NCBI GenBank assembly: GCA_964463485.1
Contig: CAYXDO010000101.1
Span: forward strand, 1 to 38,428
Source: CAYXDO01 sp964463485
GTDB lineage: Bacteria; Myxococcota; Kuafuiibacteriia; Kuafuiibacteriales; Kuafuiibacteriaceae
Length of the DNA stretch: 38,428 nucleotides
Direction: 5' to 3'
Part shown: positions 9,512 to 16,820 of the stretch, piece after piece
How positions within the stretch are numbered: the stretch's first letter is position 1
Layout of the letters: every line of letters starts with the position of its first letter
The notes under the pieces: generated by a model
Seen by the model: the letters and a program-made list of their open reading frames with translations, nothing else
Database searches by the model: none
Told to the model about the DNA's origin: nothing
Made by a program: the position numbers and the translations under genes

Positions 9512-10147
9512 TCAATGGACGTAGAACTTCACGAGCACCCGCGTACCCTTGCCAGGAGCCGTGTCGATCGAAAACTCGTTCGCCCCCGTCTTGGCGGCGC
9601 GCAGCCCCATTCCCATTCCCCGCTTCGAAACGTACTTGCCCGCCAGAATCGCCTGCACGTCCGCGATCCCGGGCCCGTTGTCGCTGGCGCGGACCAAGAT
9701 GCCGCGGCGAGGTTGGTCGAGGATCTCGATCTCGATGAGTCCCCGGCCGGCGTACAATGCGATGTTGCGCGCGAGCTCGGACACCACCGCGGCGAGCTTG
9801 ATTCTCTTGGTGAGCGAGAATCCTTGTTTGGCCGCCAGCTCGAGCGCGCGCGTGCGGGCCCTGACCACTGCGTCGGACTTGTCGTTGATCTCGATCGCCT
9901 CATTCTCGGGCGTCGCGCAAATCCGCCCGCCCGCGGCGGCGTGAACTCGCTCGAGGAGCTCGCGTTGGTGCGCGCCGCCGTAGAGTGCGACAAACGAGAC
10001 CACCTCGCGCTCGAGGTCGTCGAGCTGAGTCTGGGTTGGGTTGATGGGTATCGAGGTCAGCTTGCCCTTGAGGGTTGGGAATACGACCAGCCTCGACTCG
10101 AGCGCCGCGAGCACACGTCGTCCAAGAGGTTCCTCCGCCAAACTCAT
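9512..10147 (-). CDS. rsbT: RsbT-like switch kinase with N-terminal extension
   Basis: GHKL-fold serine/threonine kinase of the stressosome, expected to phosphorylate the STAS proteins encoded upstream and then leave to signal onward. Motifs: N-box SELARN with Glu124 and Asn128, LYAGRG just after it, G1 box DNGPGI (156-161), and a Gly-rich G2 box KRGMGMGL (176-182), closely following Bacillus RsbT. The protein is 211 residues, about 80 longer than the usual ~133; residues 1-85 are an extra, mostly helical N-terminal segment I cannot assign. The ATG overlaps the stop of the phosphatase gene by 4 bases (ATGA). Last gene of the module. Confidence 0.88.
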   Translation of the reverse strand: MSLAEEPLGRRVLAALESRLVVFPTLKGKLTSIPINPTQTQLDDLEREVVSFVALYGGAHQRELLERVHAAAGGRICATPENEAIEINDKSDAVVRARTRALELAAKQGFSLTKRIKLAAVVSELARNIALYAGRGLIEIEILDQPRRGILVRASDNGPGIADVQAILAGKYVSKRGMGMGLRAAKTGANEFSIDTAPGKGTRVLVKFYVH

Positions 10148-10719
10148 GTCTCGCTCGCAATGCGAAGCACGACACAGCTACGGTCGTCTTCACGCCCTCG
10201 GCCGTCGATGACTTCTCGGGCGAAGTCCGAGAGACTGCGTCCGTCTGCGTCCCGCAGATCCACCGAGCTCACCCCGTCCGAGTGGAGCGCCACGAGATCT
10301 CCGTCCGAAAGCTGAAAATCGAATCGAACCGGACGCGCGCGCCGCAGCCGACCCAAAATTCCGGGCAGAGACACGACGTGCATCGGGATCGCGGCCTTCG
10401 CCACGAAGGTCGTGTTTCCAACGCCGGCAAAGGAGAGTCGACGACTGGCGAGCTCCACCCTCAAGAGTCCCGCGACTGCTCCGCGAGTCCCGAAGAGCGA
10501 TCGATCACACTCAGCCAAGATCACCTCGGGTGAGGATCGCGGGAGGCGTTCGACGACCGATCGAAACGTCGCCGCCACCTCCGCCGCCACCGGTCCGTGA
10601 CCCAGCCCGTCCACGATGCCCGCGAGCAACGTCTCTTCGGTCTCGACCACGATGATCGCGTCTCCCGACACGGATTGGCCGACCATCGGCTCCACCGCCG
10701 CTCCGACCTCCACGCGCAT
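10144..10719 (-). CDS. rsbX: RsbX-like PP2C/SpoIIE-type phosphatase
   Basis: About 191 residues. Metal-binding acidic residues are visible at Asp20 (SGDAI) and Asp37-Gly38 (VDGLGHG), with late acidic residues in REDDRS near the C-terminus, as in small PPM-family phosphatases. In stressosomes RsbX removes phosphate from RsbR/RsbS and resets the complex. The ATG at 10719 overlaps the RsbS stop as TGATG; an in-frame TTG 15 bases upstream is less likely. Its place between rsbS and rsbT differs from the Bacillus sigB operon, where rsbX is last. No sigma factor or RsbU/V/W gene is adjacent, so the output partner is not visible here. Confidence 0.85.
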   Translation of the reverse strand: MRVEVGAAVEPMVGQSVSGDAIIVVETEETLLAGIVDGLGHGPVAAEVAATFRSVVERLPRSSPEVILAECDRSLFGTRGAVAGLLRVELASRRLSFAGVGNTTFVAKAAIPMHVVSLPGILGRLRRARPVRFDFQLSDGDLVALHSDGVSSVDLRDADGRSLSDFAREVIDGRGREDDRSCVVLRIASET

Positions 10720-11111
10720 CAAGGACTCTCCCAAACGAGCTCACGCTCCTTGGTCTGCTCCTGGACGAGCTCGAGCGCCAACTCCAAGTCGAGGGCCGTG
10801 AGAATTCCGCGCAAGCCAAGGCCGAGGTCGACCAACGCTCCGGCCACCGCCGGCTGAAGACCGCACACCACGGTCTCCACACCCATGAGTCTGGCCATCT
10901 GGGCGAGGTCGCTGATTCCGCGGGTGATGTAACTATCCATCACTTCGATCCCGGATAAGTCCAAAATCAAACCTTTCGCCCCGGCTGTGTCGATCTTCTG
11001 GCCGATGTCCTCCTTGAGCCGAAACAGCAACTCGTCGCTGAGGTCGAATTGGATCGACGCGATCAGAGTCCCATACAGGCTGATGATGGGGACTCTCATC
11101 GCGACGCTCAT
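10719..11111 (-). CDS. rsbS: RsbS-like STAS scaffold protein
   Basis: A 130-residue single STAS domain. The start is the ATG at 11111, overlapping the RsbR stop (ATGA) and giving the standard RsbS length; longer in-frame versions would read far into rsbR. The phosphoacceptor region ILDLSGIEVMDSYITRG places Ser60 at the position of the phosphorylated Ser59 of Bacillus RsbS. RsbS forms the core of the stressosome with RsbR and holds RsbT until phosphorylated. The gene order RsbR-RsbS is conserved here, with the phosphatase inserted before the kinase. Confidence 0.9.
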   Translation of the reverse strand: MSVAMRVPIISLYGTLIASIQFDLSDELLFRLKEDIGQKIDTAGAKGLILDLSGIEVMDSYITRGISDLAQMARLMGVETVVCGLQPAVAGALVDLGLGLRGILTALDLELALELVQEQTKERELVWESP

Positions 11112-11650
11112 GCGGACGGCCCCCGCGACCCGGAAACGATTTGGCCTGCGGATCCCGTACTCAAGCGCCGGATGCACTCCTGCAGGCCTTCGTGCAGGTT
11201 TCGGCGCGTCGCTACGCCCTGCAGATCGATCCCGAGCTCGACGAGCGTCTGGGCCACGGCTGGACGAATGCCGGTCACGACACATTGGGCCCCTAGCAAC
11301 TCGACGGACCGAAAGACCTTCATCAGATAGCCGGCGGCCTCCGTGTCGATCATCGCCACTCCGGTCACGTCGATGATCACCGCCCGCGACTGCCGCGCAC
11401 CGATGGCCGCCAGGAGCTGCTCCATGATCATCGAGCAGCGTTGGGCATCCATGACGCCGACGATAGGTACGGCCAAGATTTGCTTCCAGACCTCGAGGAT
11501 GGGCGTCGAGAGCTCCTGGATGGCCAATTGCTGTCGGTTGATGATGGCGAGTTGATCTCGCGCGGTGCGCTCATGAACTTCGAGCAACTGCTGGAGAGTG
11601 AGACACTCCGCGCGGAGTCGCTCGATGAGCGCTTCGTCGTCCGAGCTCAT
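11108..11650 (-). CDS. rsbR: RsbR-like stressosome protein (short N-domain + STAS)
   Basis: 180 residues. Residues 1-50 are a helical, Gln/Leu-rich segment (QLLEVHERTARDQLAIINRQ) rather than a full globin-like sensor, and residues 50-160 are a STAS domain. The two Thr positions phosphorylated in Bacillus RsbR have matches: Thr103 (MIDTEAA) and Thr126 (CVVTGIRP). Because its own N-terminal part is short, sensing may be delegated to the protein encoded just upstream, which overlaps it by 4 bases. The last 15 residues are Gly/Ser-rich and look disordered. Confidence 0.9.
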   Translation of the reverse strand: MSSDDEALIERLRAECLTLQQLLEVHERTARDQLAIINRQQLAIQELSTPILEVWKQILAVPIVGVMDAQRCSMIMEQLLAAIGARQSRAVIIDVTGVAMIDTEAAGYLMKVFRSVELLGAQCVVTGIRPAVAQTLVELGIDLQGVATRRNLHEGLQECIRRLSTGSAGQIVSGSRGPSA

Positions 11651-12384
11651 GCGCGTGAGTCCTCGAAGACCTTCCCGGCGGCGTGGGGGAGTAGGGCGAG
11701 CTTGACGCTGAGGGCGAGAGTCTTGAAAAGCTCCGCGGTGGCTTGGGGCAGCAGCATCCGGGTGAAGAGGATGACCGCGACCAGGTCTTTCGGAGGCAGC
11801 ACGAAGCCGAACCCGAGCACACTGCGGATCTCTCGAGGAATCACGAAAGTGTCCTGAGCGGGCACGTACGGGCTGCCCTTGGCATCGCGCACGAAGAAGA
11901 CGTTGAACGTCTGCTCCGCGAGGTCGAGCAACAACTTCGGATCCGGCTTCACGATGATGCTCGGGTCGACCCGCAGAGACTTCACCAACTGCGCGACCAT
12001 GGGAATGCTCTGTAGAATTTGCTCACTCGGGAGCGGGATCGCTTTGTGGCCGTTGGAGGCCCGTCGATCGTTCCACTCCGGCAAGTCTCCTGCCGTGGCG
12101 AGAAGAGTCAGGCAGCGGGTCTCGTCCTTGATCTCCGCGTTCGGCATGAGGCCGGTCGCGAAGGTCTGTAGGCTCGCGTCGAGCTCTCCAAAGGCGTGTG
12201 TCTTGTACAGACGGACGAGCGCGCTGGCCCGCTTTCCGGAAGCGCCGTCTTGGAGCTCGTCGTAGAGCGATCGAACGACTTTATTGGCGGCCTCCTCCAT
12301 GCTCGAGGTCCCCGCCCCCAGCCCGCGAAGCTTACCTCCGCAGTCCATCATCTCAGCCAGCGAAAACTTTCCGAGGTCGTACAC
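11647..12384 (-). CDS. Putative GAF-like sensor protein heading the stressosome operon
   Basis: 245 residues, first gene of the five-gene operon. N-terminal third: helical region with a Gly-rich patch (CGGKLRGLGAGTSSMEEAANKVV). Middle and C-terminal part: alternating strands and helices, with the stretch FGFVLPPKDLVAVILFTRMLLP, which resembles the final strands of GAF/PAS-like sensor domains. No catalytic motif, membrane segment or signal peptide is seen, so it should be cytoplasmic. Its overlap with rsbR and the missing sensor domain in that RsbR suggest that it supplies the input signal. The GAF-like call rests on texture only and could be wrong. Confidence 0.6.
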   Translation of the reverse strand: MYDLGKFSLAEMMDCGGKLRGLGAGTSSMEEAANKVVRSLYDELQDGASGKRASALVRLYKTHAFGELDASLQTFATGLMPNAEIKDETRCLTLLATAGDLPEWNDRRASNGHKAIPLPSEQILQSIPMVAQLVKSLRVDPSIIVKPDPKLLLDLAEQTFNVFFVRDAKGSPYVPAQDTFVIPREIRSVLGFGFVLPPKDLVAVILFTRMLLPQATAELFKTLALSVKLALLPHAAGKVFEDSRA

Positions 12385-12578
12385 GACTCACGATTACTCC
12401 GCGAGCGCACCAGGGTCAATTGAGGAGGGCCGGCGGAAGGTGAGTTCGTCGACGAAACCAGAGGTGCAAGAATTGCGCGCCTCGTCTTCGGGCCGACGGC
12501 GAGAGAGGACTAGAGCGCGGATCGGGTTGAACGCCCCAAAGTCTTCCGGCAGTTGAAGATCGATCCAAGCTCGGACTT

Positions 12579-12635
12579 TCGTGCTCGTGCTTTCGTGCTC
12601 TTGCTCGATCCGAAGAATTCCGGGCACGAGCACGA
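12579..12635 (-). terminator. Hairpin downstream of the coiled-coil gene (possible terminator)
   Basis: TCGTGCTCGTGC at 12579-12590 pairs perfectly with GCACGAGCACGA at 12624-12635 (12-bp stem, 33-base loop). It lies after the stop of the minus-strand gene ending at 12743. There is no obvious T-run, so the role is uncertain; it may be a decayed hexamer-type repeat. In the rest of 12385-12742 I see no supported gene. Confidence 0.3.
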
Positions 12636-12742
12636 GCACGATTTCATTGGAGTTCCAAGCCGATTGGAGCTCTAGGACCCGTACTCAGCGCTGCCGGGCG
12701 CGGGGGGTCACCGAAACTCTGGAGGCCCCTGGCTGGCCTGGC

Positions 12743-13960
12743 CTATCGGTCTTCCGCGGACTTCGGCTTCGAAGGAGCGCTCCCCTCGAGGGCCGCGGTG
12801 CTCCGGACCACCTGCTCGATGGCCATGAGCGCCTTCTGAGTCTCCTCGGGTGTCGCGCCCGATCGCTGCGCGGCGGCTCGCAGGTCGACGAGCGCCCTCT
12901 CCAGCAAGCCAACCTTGTTCTCGTGTGCCGATCGCGAGGGGATCTCACTCCGCTCCTTGGCCTGCGCTCTGCGGCTCTCCCTCAAAGACGCCTCGAGCCG
13001 CTGCGCCTCCCGACGAATCTCGTCCAAGAGCTCAGTCGCTTTGGTGTCTTCGGTCTCTTTCATGAGTTGCTCATGACGCCGCTCCGCCGCTTCCTCCTCG
13101 ATGCGAATCATCGCCATCAAGCTGCGCAACAGATTGATCGCGGCCCGGAGCTCTCCGATCCGTTGGTGCAACGTATCGAGCCGCGGCCGGAGGTCGGCGA
13201 TTCGCTGAGCCCCCGACTGAATGACTTCTCGATTTCGTTCCATCTTCGCCGAGATCTGCTCGCCCTTCTTCGCACAGGCCTGCGCCGCGCTTCGGTGAGA
13301 CACGATCACCTGTTGCTTCTTCGCGATCTCGTCTCGCCGAGTAGTCAGCGCCGACGCCAGCGCGTTGATCGTCCTGGTGGCGACCGACTTCGCGGTAGGC
13401 ACGAGCTTCGCCAGCTTCTCGACCTCGAGCCGCCAACTGTCGTCCGGTGCGGCCCCGCGCTCCGAACCCGCGCGAATCGCGCTGCGCGCCAAACGCACCA
13501 GGATCTTCTTCCTGGCCGCCGCAAGCTCCTCCTCGGGTACCCCGAGCTTTCGAAACTTGTCGAGGTGGCCGTCGACGATGGACTTCGCTTGTTCGTACTC
13601 GGCCCGCCGGTCGAGCCTCGAGCTCTTCACTCCGGCCAGCTCGTCGGCCCTCGCAACCTCCAGGCCGTGCCCGATCTGATTCAACCGATCCAACTCGCCA
13701 CGGGTCGCCTCGACCTCCTTGGTGACCTTGTCCATCTCGGTGGTCAGCGCTCGGGCTTCGCTCTCGAGCGTAACGAGCTCCGCCTCCAACGCGGCCTTCG
13801 CGCTGCTCAGATCACCAGGCTTCGCGGCCACCGCGTTGGGCGGCGCGCCGTTCGACCTCTGCGACATCGGCTGGACGCGCCCAGCCTGGGTTGACGCCGT
13901 CGACTGAACGGCCGGTTGGGCTACGGGCGGAAGCCGTCCTGAGCTCGGTACACGAACCAC
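12743..13960 (-). CDS. Long coiled-coil protein with Pro/Ser-rich leader (candidate secreted protein)
   Basis: About 405 residues from a GTG at 13960. The first 50 residues are Pro/Ser/Gln/Ala-rich and look disordered (VRVPSSGRLPPVAQPAVQ), without a Sec signal. From about residue 50 to the end it is almost wholly Ala/Glu/Leu/Arg-rich helix with heptad character, with few Gly or Pro, so long coiled coils are expected. The leader resembles those at 15549 and 33330. Together with the nearby T3SS-like genes this makes a secreted tip, ruler or translocator-like role possible, but helical proteins of this kind also serve many cytoplasmic tasks. I recognise no family. Confidence 0.6.
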   Translation of the reverse strand: MVRVPSSGRLPPVAQPAVQSTASTQAGRVQPMSQRSNGAPPNAVAAKPGDLSSAKAALEAELVTLESEARALTTEMDKVTKEVEATRGELDRLNQIGHGLEVARADELAGVKSSRLDRRAEYEQAKSIVDGHLDKFRKLGVPEEELAAARKKILVRLARSAIRAGSERGAAPDDSWRLEVEKLAKLVPTAKSVATRTINALASALTTRRDEIAKKQQVIVSHRSAAQACAKKGEQISAKMERNREVIQSGAQRIADLRPRLDTLHQRIGELRAAINLLRSLMAMIRIEEEAAERRHEQLMKETEDTKATELLDEIRREAQRLEASLRESRRAQAKERSEIPSRSAHENKVGLLERALVDLRAAAQRSGATPEETQKALMAIEQVVRSTAALEGSAPSKPKSAEDR

Positions 13961-14184
13961 CTTCGTATTGTCGCCGATTTGGGCGTGGTGGTGCTGAAAT
14001 AAGCCACAATATCCGACACACCGATCGTATCCACCCTATCGTCGTCCGGCGTCGAAGGGCCGCCGCTCGAGCCAGGGCGCAGAAGCGTCTCGGGTCGGAT
14101 TGAGGTGATTCGTGCCGTGATGAGTCGTGGCGCCCTTCGGGGCTCAATTGTCTACTCACACATAACCCAGGGCGCCGTTCAAAG

Positions 14185-14216
14185 AGGTCGTTCTCCGCTG
14201 CTCTTCGCAACGACCT
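14185..14216. promoter_or_regulatory. 8-bp inverted repeat between divergent genes
   Basis: AGGTCGTT (14185-14192) and AACGACCT (14209-14216) form a perfect inverted repeat with 16 bases between. It lies in the 370-base stretch between the divergent coiled-coil gene (13960, minus) and the NIPSNAP gene (14331, plus). It could be an operator or a weak hairpin. I see no other clear signal in that stretch. Confidence 0.3.
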
Positions 14217-14330
14217 CCGCTCGCTTTTGCCCCGGGCTAGCCTGCACTTCGGTGCTCGAAAATTAGATCAGCGCGGACGACGACCATCGCTCGGCTTGTG
14301 AGCTATCTGGCTTCGTGCCATGGTCCGAGC

Positions 14331-14879
14331 ATGTCGCCGTCGACTCACGAAATGTGGACTCTCGAGCTCAGCCCTGGTTCCCTGGGCAAGCTCGTGGAGA
14401 GCCCTGTCCCGAGCGGTACGGCGAGGTTCCGCGTGGAATTCGGAAGACTCAACCGATTGATCGAATTCAGGGCGCCAGGGGGTCCTCCACCGACGCCGGT
14501 GGATTTCCTGCGCGCTCGCGATCGCACTTCGTTGGTGGCGGCGCCGTTCTCGCCGCCGCTTCTGCAGCTCGGCCCCAGCTGGATCTGCGAGATGCGAACT
14601 TACCAATATCAGCCAGGACACATGAAAGAAGTCCTTCAGATTTGGGAGCCCCTGATTCCGGGCCGCGTCGAGGTCTCGCCCTTGTTCGCCTGCTTCACCC
14701 ACGAATCCGGAAATGCCGACACGCTGATTCACATTTGGGCGTACGAAGGCTTCATGGACCGAGAGCGCGCGAAGGAAGCCTTCAAGACGCGGAAAGGCTG
14801 GCCGCCGCCGACGTTTCAGTGGCTCCACTCGCAGGAGAATTGCATCATCGCACCGACGAGCCGCTGGCTGAGCCCGTGA
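14331..14879 (+). CDS. NIPSNAP-domain protein
   Basis: About 182 residues from ATG 14331 (a GTG at 14298 is also in frame; neither has a strong ribosome site). Residues 1-85 are a poorly conserved lead region. The C-terminal ~100 residues read as a NIPSNAP ferredoxin-like domain: MRTYQYQPGHMKEVLQIWE, then a middle strand, HIWAYEGFMDRERAKEA, and the tail QENCIIAPTSRW, matching the usual R-T-Y, W-A-Y and QE-N positions of PF07978. Most such proteins carry a bare domain of about 100-110 residues, so the lead region is unusual. Biochemical role in bacteria is not established. Confidence 0.75.
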   Translation: MSPSTHEMWTLELSPGSLGKLVESPVPSGTARFRVEFGRLNRLIEFRAPGGPPPTPVDFLRARDRTSLVAAPFSPPLLQLGPSWICEMRTYQYQPGHMKEVLQIWEPLIPGRVEVSPLFACFTHESGNADTLIHIWAYEGFMDRERAKEAFKTRKGWPPPTFQWLHSQENCIIAPTSRWLSP

Positions 14880-14891
14880 ATTGGAGAGTGC

Positions 14892-15218
14892 CTACGAACG
14901 TGTGGAAGTGAGCACCGCGCAGTTGGAGCCCTCGCACACGAGCGCTCCAGGCTGAATACAGGAATAAGCGCAAGCAGCCCCGCCGCGTTCGTAATCCGCG
15001 ATCAGCTCGTCTGCCTTCGCGCGGACTTCGGCTTCCCGAGCTCGATTCACCGCGGTGAAGCAGCCGAGTGGGCAGCCTGGGAAAATCAACACACAATCGG
15101 ACGAGCTGACGCAGTCGTTCGCCTCAGCCACCGCAGCTTCGAATTCCTCGGAGACATCGTCGGCGCTCCGCCCGCAGGCGCTGAGCGTGCACCAGAGTCC
15201 CAGCACGAGCCATCTCAC
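14892..15218 (-). CDS. Small Cys-rich lipoprotein
   Basis: 108 residues from a GTG. A short signal WLVLGLWCTLSAC has its lipobox Cys at residue 15. The mature part has at least eight further Cys in pairs (NDCVSSSDC, PGCPLGC, CAYSC, CEGSNC), suggesting a disulfide-knotted extracytoplasmic domain. It is convergent with the NIPSNAP gene (13 bases between stops), and its start lies 14 bases from the second MITE-like element. No family recognised. Confidence 0.7.
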   Translation of the reverse strand: MRWLVLGLWCTLSACGRSADDVSEEFEAAVAEANDCVSSSDCVLIFPGCPLGCFTAVNRAREAEVRAKADELIADYERGGAACAYSCIQPGALVCEGSNCAVLTSTRS

Positions 15219-15231
15219 TCGGCCATGCTAA

Positions 15232-15392
15232 CAGATCGCCGAAAAAGTCGACTTCTCGGACCGCTGCGCCGTGCTTGATCGTCATGGATTAGCAAATTCA
15301 AGCGCTTACGGGGTCAATCGGGCACGGGCACGGACACGGGCACGGACGGGCACGGGCACGGCATGAGTTTCGGAGCCTTTTTCAGCGATCTG
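15232..15392 (-). mobile_element. MITE-like element, copy 2 (161 bp, inverted to copy 1)
   Basis: Ends are CAGATCGCCGAAAAA and the reverse complement of CAGATCGCTGAAAAA, a 15-bp terminal inverted repeat with one mismatch. The interior matches 4402-4550 in reverse orientation, including the block around 15286-15310, but its hexamer tract is longer and less regular, which accounts for most of the 12-bp size difference. It lies directly upstream of the T3SS-like operon promoter region, so it could bound that operon. Confidence 0.75.
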
Positions 15393-15432
15393 ATAACTCG
15401 TTGGACGGATCTCCGCACACCTTGATCACGAC

Positions 15433-15455
15433 TTTCCGGACACAATTTCGGACAC
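15433..15455 (+). promoter_or_regulatory. Direct repeat, candidate activator site upstream of sigma-54 promoter
   Basis: TTTCCGGACAC (15433-15443) and TTTCGGACAC (15446-15455) are near-identical direct repeats about 30-50 bases upstream of the -24 element at 15483. Placement suits an enhancer for a sigma-54 activator, though it is closer than many. It may serve the activator encoded at 18170. Confidence 0.4.
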
Positions 15456-15482
15456 TCGGCCGCCGTCCTTCTGCGCCACGGC

Positions 15483-15498
15483 TGGCACACGAGTTGAT
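15483..15498 (+). promoter_or_regulatory. Sigma-54-type (-24/-12) promoter for the T3SS-like operon
   Basis: TGGCACACGAGTTGAT matches the consensus TGGCAC-N5-TTGC with correct GG-to-GC spacing; the one weakness is GA instead of GC at -12. Expected transcription start is near 15509, leaving about 40 bases of leader before the ATG at 15549, which has AAGGAG upstream. A sigma-54 activator lies in the same operon. Confidence 0.55.
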
Positions 15499-15548
15499 TC
15501 ACACAGCTTCGACCAGGCCGAACGGCCGATTCCAACAAGGAGCCTCGT

Positions 15549-16178
15549 ATGAACCCAATCAGACCTTCGTCCCCCCGAGTCCCCGCCATCGCGATCCCCG
15601 CAGCCCCTAGACAGGCCACTCCGGACACCGTCGCGCTCTCGTACCAACTGGCCGGAGCCTCGAACCCATTCACCAGCCTCAACGTCGAGACGGCGCTCCT
15701 GGAGGCCTTGACCCTGCAGAAGACCGGGGCCGACGACGATCTGAGACAAATCATCGAGAACTTGCGTCACAACAACGAGAAGAAGAGCGACGTCCGAAAG
15801 CTCCAGGGGCTCCTCCGACAGATGGAGACCGTCGCGGGATCCAAAGACAAGGCCGGCAACCCGGACGAGCTCGCCAAACTGGAGACACAGTTCCGTTCCA
15901 TCTGCTCCGCCGCGGGCTTCGACGACGCCACGATCAAGAGCCTCCTCGATAGCCGGCCCGACCCGACTCAGACTGACAAAGAGGGGATGCAGAAGTGGTT
16001 CGGCCAGATGAAAGACGAGCTCGACGCCATGAGCCAGCACTTCGGCGACCTCGGAGACGAGGACAACATCCGCCTCCAACTCGCACTCTCCAAGAAGAGC
16101 CAGTTCGAGCAGGCGACCAGCAACAGCATGAAGGCCATGGACGCGGCGGCCAACCGAATCATCGGTAACATCGGCTGA
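15549..16178 (+). CDS. Candidate T3SS-secreted filament/tip-like helical protein
   Basis: 209 residues, ATG with a good AAGGAG site. N-terminus NPIRPSSPRVPAIAIPAAPRQ is Pro-rich and disordered with no Sec signal, similar to two other leaders in this window. The middle is helical and charged. The C-terminal ~35 residues (LALSKKSQFEQATSNSMKAM, then a short hydrophobic end NRIIGNIG) form an amphipathic helix like the C-terminal assembly helices of needle, EspA-type filament and tip proteins. First gene after the sigma-54-type promoter; followed after 19 bases by the next gene. Assignment as a T3SS extracellular component is an inference from shape and context, not a family match. Confidence 0.6.
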   Translation: MNPIRPSSPRVPAIAIPAAPRQATPDTVALSYQLAGASNPFTSLNVETALLEALTLQKTGADDDLRQIIENLRHNNEKKSDVRKLQGLLRQMETVAGSKDKAGNPDELAKLETQFRSICSAAGFDDATIKSLLDSRPDPTQTDKEGMQKWFGQMKDELDAMSQHFGDLGDEDNIRLQLALSKKSQFEQATSNSMKAMDAAANRIIGNIG

Positions 16179-16197
16179 GCTCGCCGGGAGGTGTGAC

Positions 16198-16656
16198 ATG
16201 AAGATCTTCGAGAAGAGCGTCTCCGTGGGAGAGATCGTCGTCCGAGTACAAGCAGAGTCGTCCAAGGACAAAAGGGAGGGTCTGGGGGAGAGCGCCGCCC
16301 GACTCGAGAACGCCCAAGGGAAGGCTCAGGCGCTTCGGGGCGAGCTGAAGGCGTTGCGTCAGCAGGCCGAAAGAGCTGCCGAAGAGCTCCAGAATCACAA
16401 GGGTCCGGACGGCTTCTTTGCGAAGCTCTTCGATTTCGGGAGCTCCGCCGAGCAGCTCGAGAACAAGCGGCACAAGGCCGAGAGCGCCAACATCGCCGCC
16501 GAGGAGAAAAAGGTGGAGGTCGAAGCCATGGAGCGCGAACAAAAGGACGCCCTCCAGAAGCTCCACGACGTCTTGGACTCGGCAGAGCTGGCCATGAAAG
16601 ACTTGGGTCAGGTACTCAAGGACGAGACCCAGCGGAGCCCCGTTCCGTTCGAGTGA
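16198..16656 (+). CDS. Small coiled-coil protein of the T3SS-like operon
   Basis: 152 residues, ATG preceded by GGAGG. Residues 1-20 look strand-like (MKIFEKSVSVGEIVVRVQAE); two charged helical arms (about 25-70 and 85-145) flank a short turn, GPDGFFAKLFDFG, giving a helical hairpin. No membrane segment. Such hairpins occur in translocator N-domains, chaperones and stalk proteins; I cannot pick one. It shares the operon with the filament-like protein upstream and the hydrophobic protein downstream. A 164-base gap follows, with an imperfect inverted repeat (CCGTCC/GGACGG) soon after the stop and no clear gene. Confidence 0.6.
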   Translation: MKIFEKSVSVGEIVVRVQAESSKDKREGLGESAARLENAQGKAQALRGELKALRQQAERAAEELQNHKGPDGFFAKLFDFGSSAEQLENKRHKAESANIAAEEKKVEVEAMEREQKDALQKLHDVLDSAELAMKDLGQVLKDETQRSPVPFE

Positions 16657-16820
16657 CCGTCCGTCGAATTTGTCGGCACCCGGACGGAATGAATCCGACG
16701 GGCCGGCAGGTTCGCTTGCTTCGCCGCTCTCGCCCGAGTTGGTCATGCCGGGGCGAATTTCACGAGCGATCCCATTCATGACCAGCACATCGGAAGAGCT
16801 CGATAGTTTTGGAGGATGTC

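Noticed and set aside
8864..10315. Long open frames across the repeat array and the N gap
   Set aside because: They translate the palindromic repeat (AGKMPALPG-type phrases) and run through unknown bases and antisense to rsbT; not genes.
12394..12639. Short minus-strand open frame after the coiled-coil gene
   Set aside because: Part of it translates the hairpin; no ribosome site or recognisable domain.
13980..14030. Possible sigma-54 promoter for the coiled-coil gene (TGGCTTATTTCAGCA on the minus strand)
   Set aside because: The -24 to -12 spacing is one base short and the -24 half is weak.
15426..16271. Long open frame antisense to the filament-like gene
   Set aside because: Mirror of a GC-rich coding gene that has a good ribosome site on the plus strand; also the antisense frames at 16159 and 16854.
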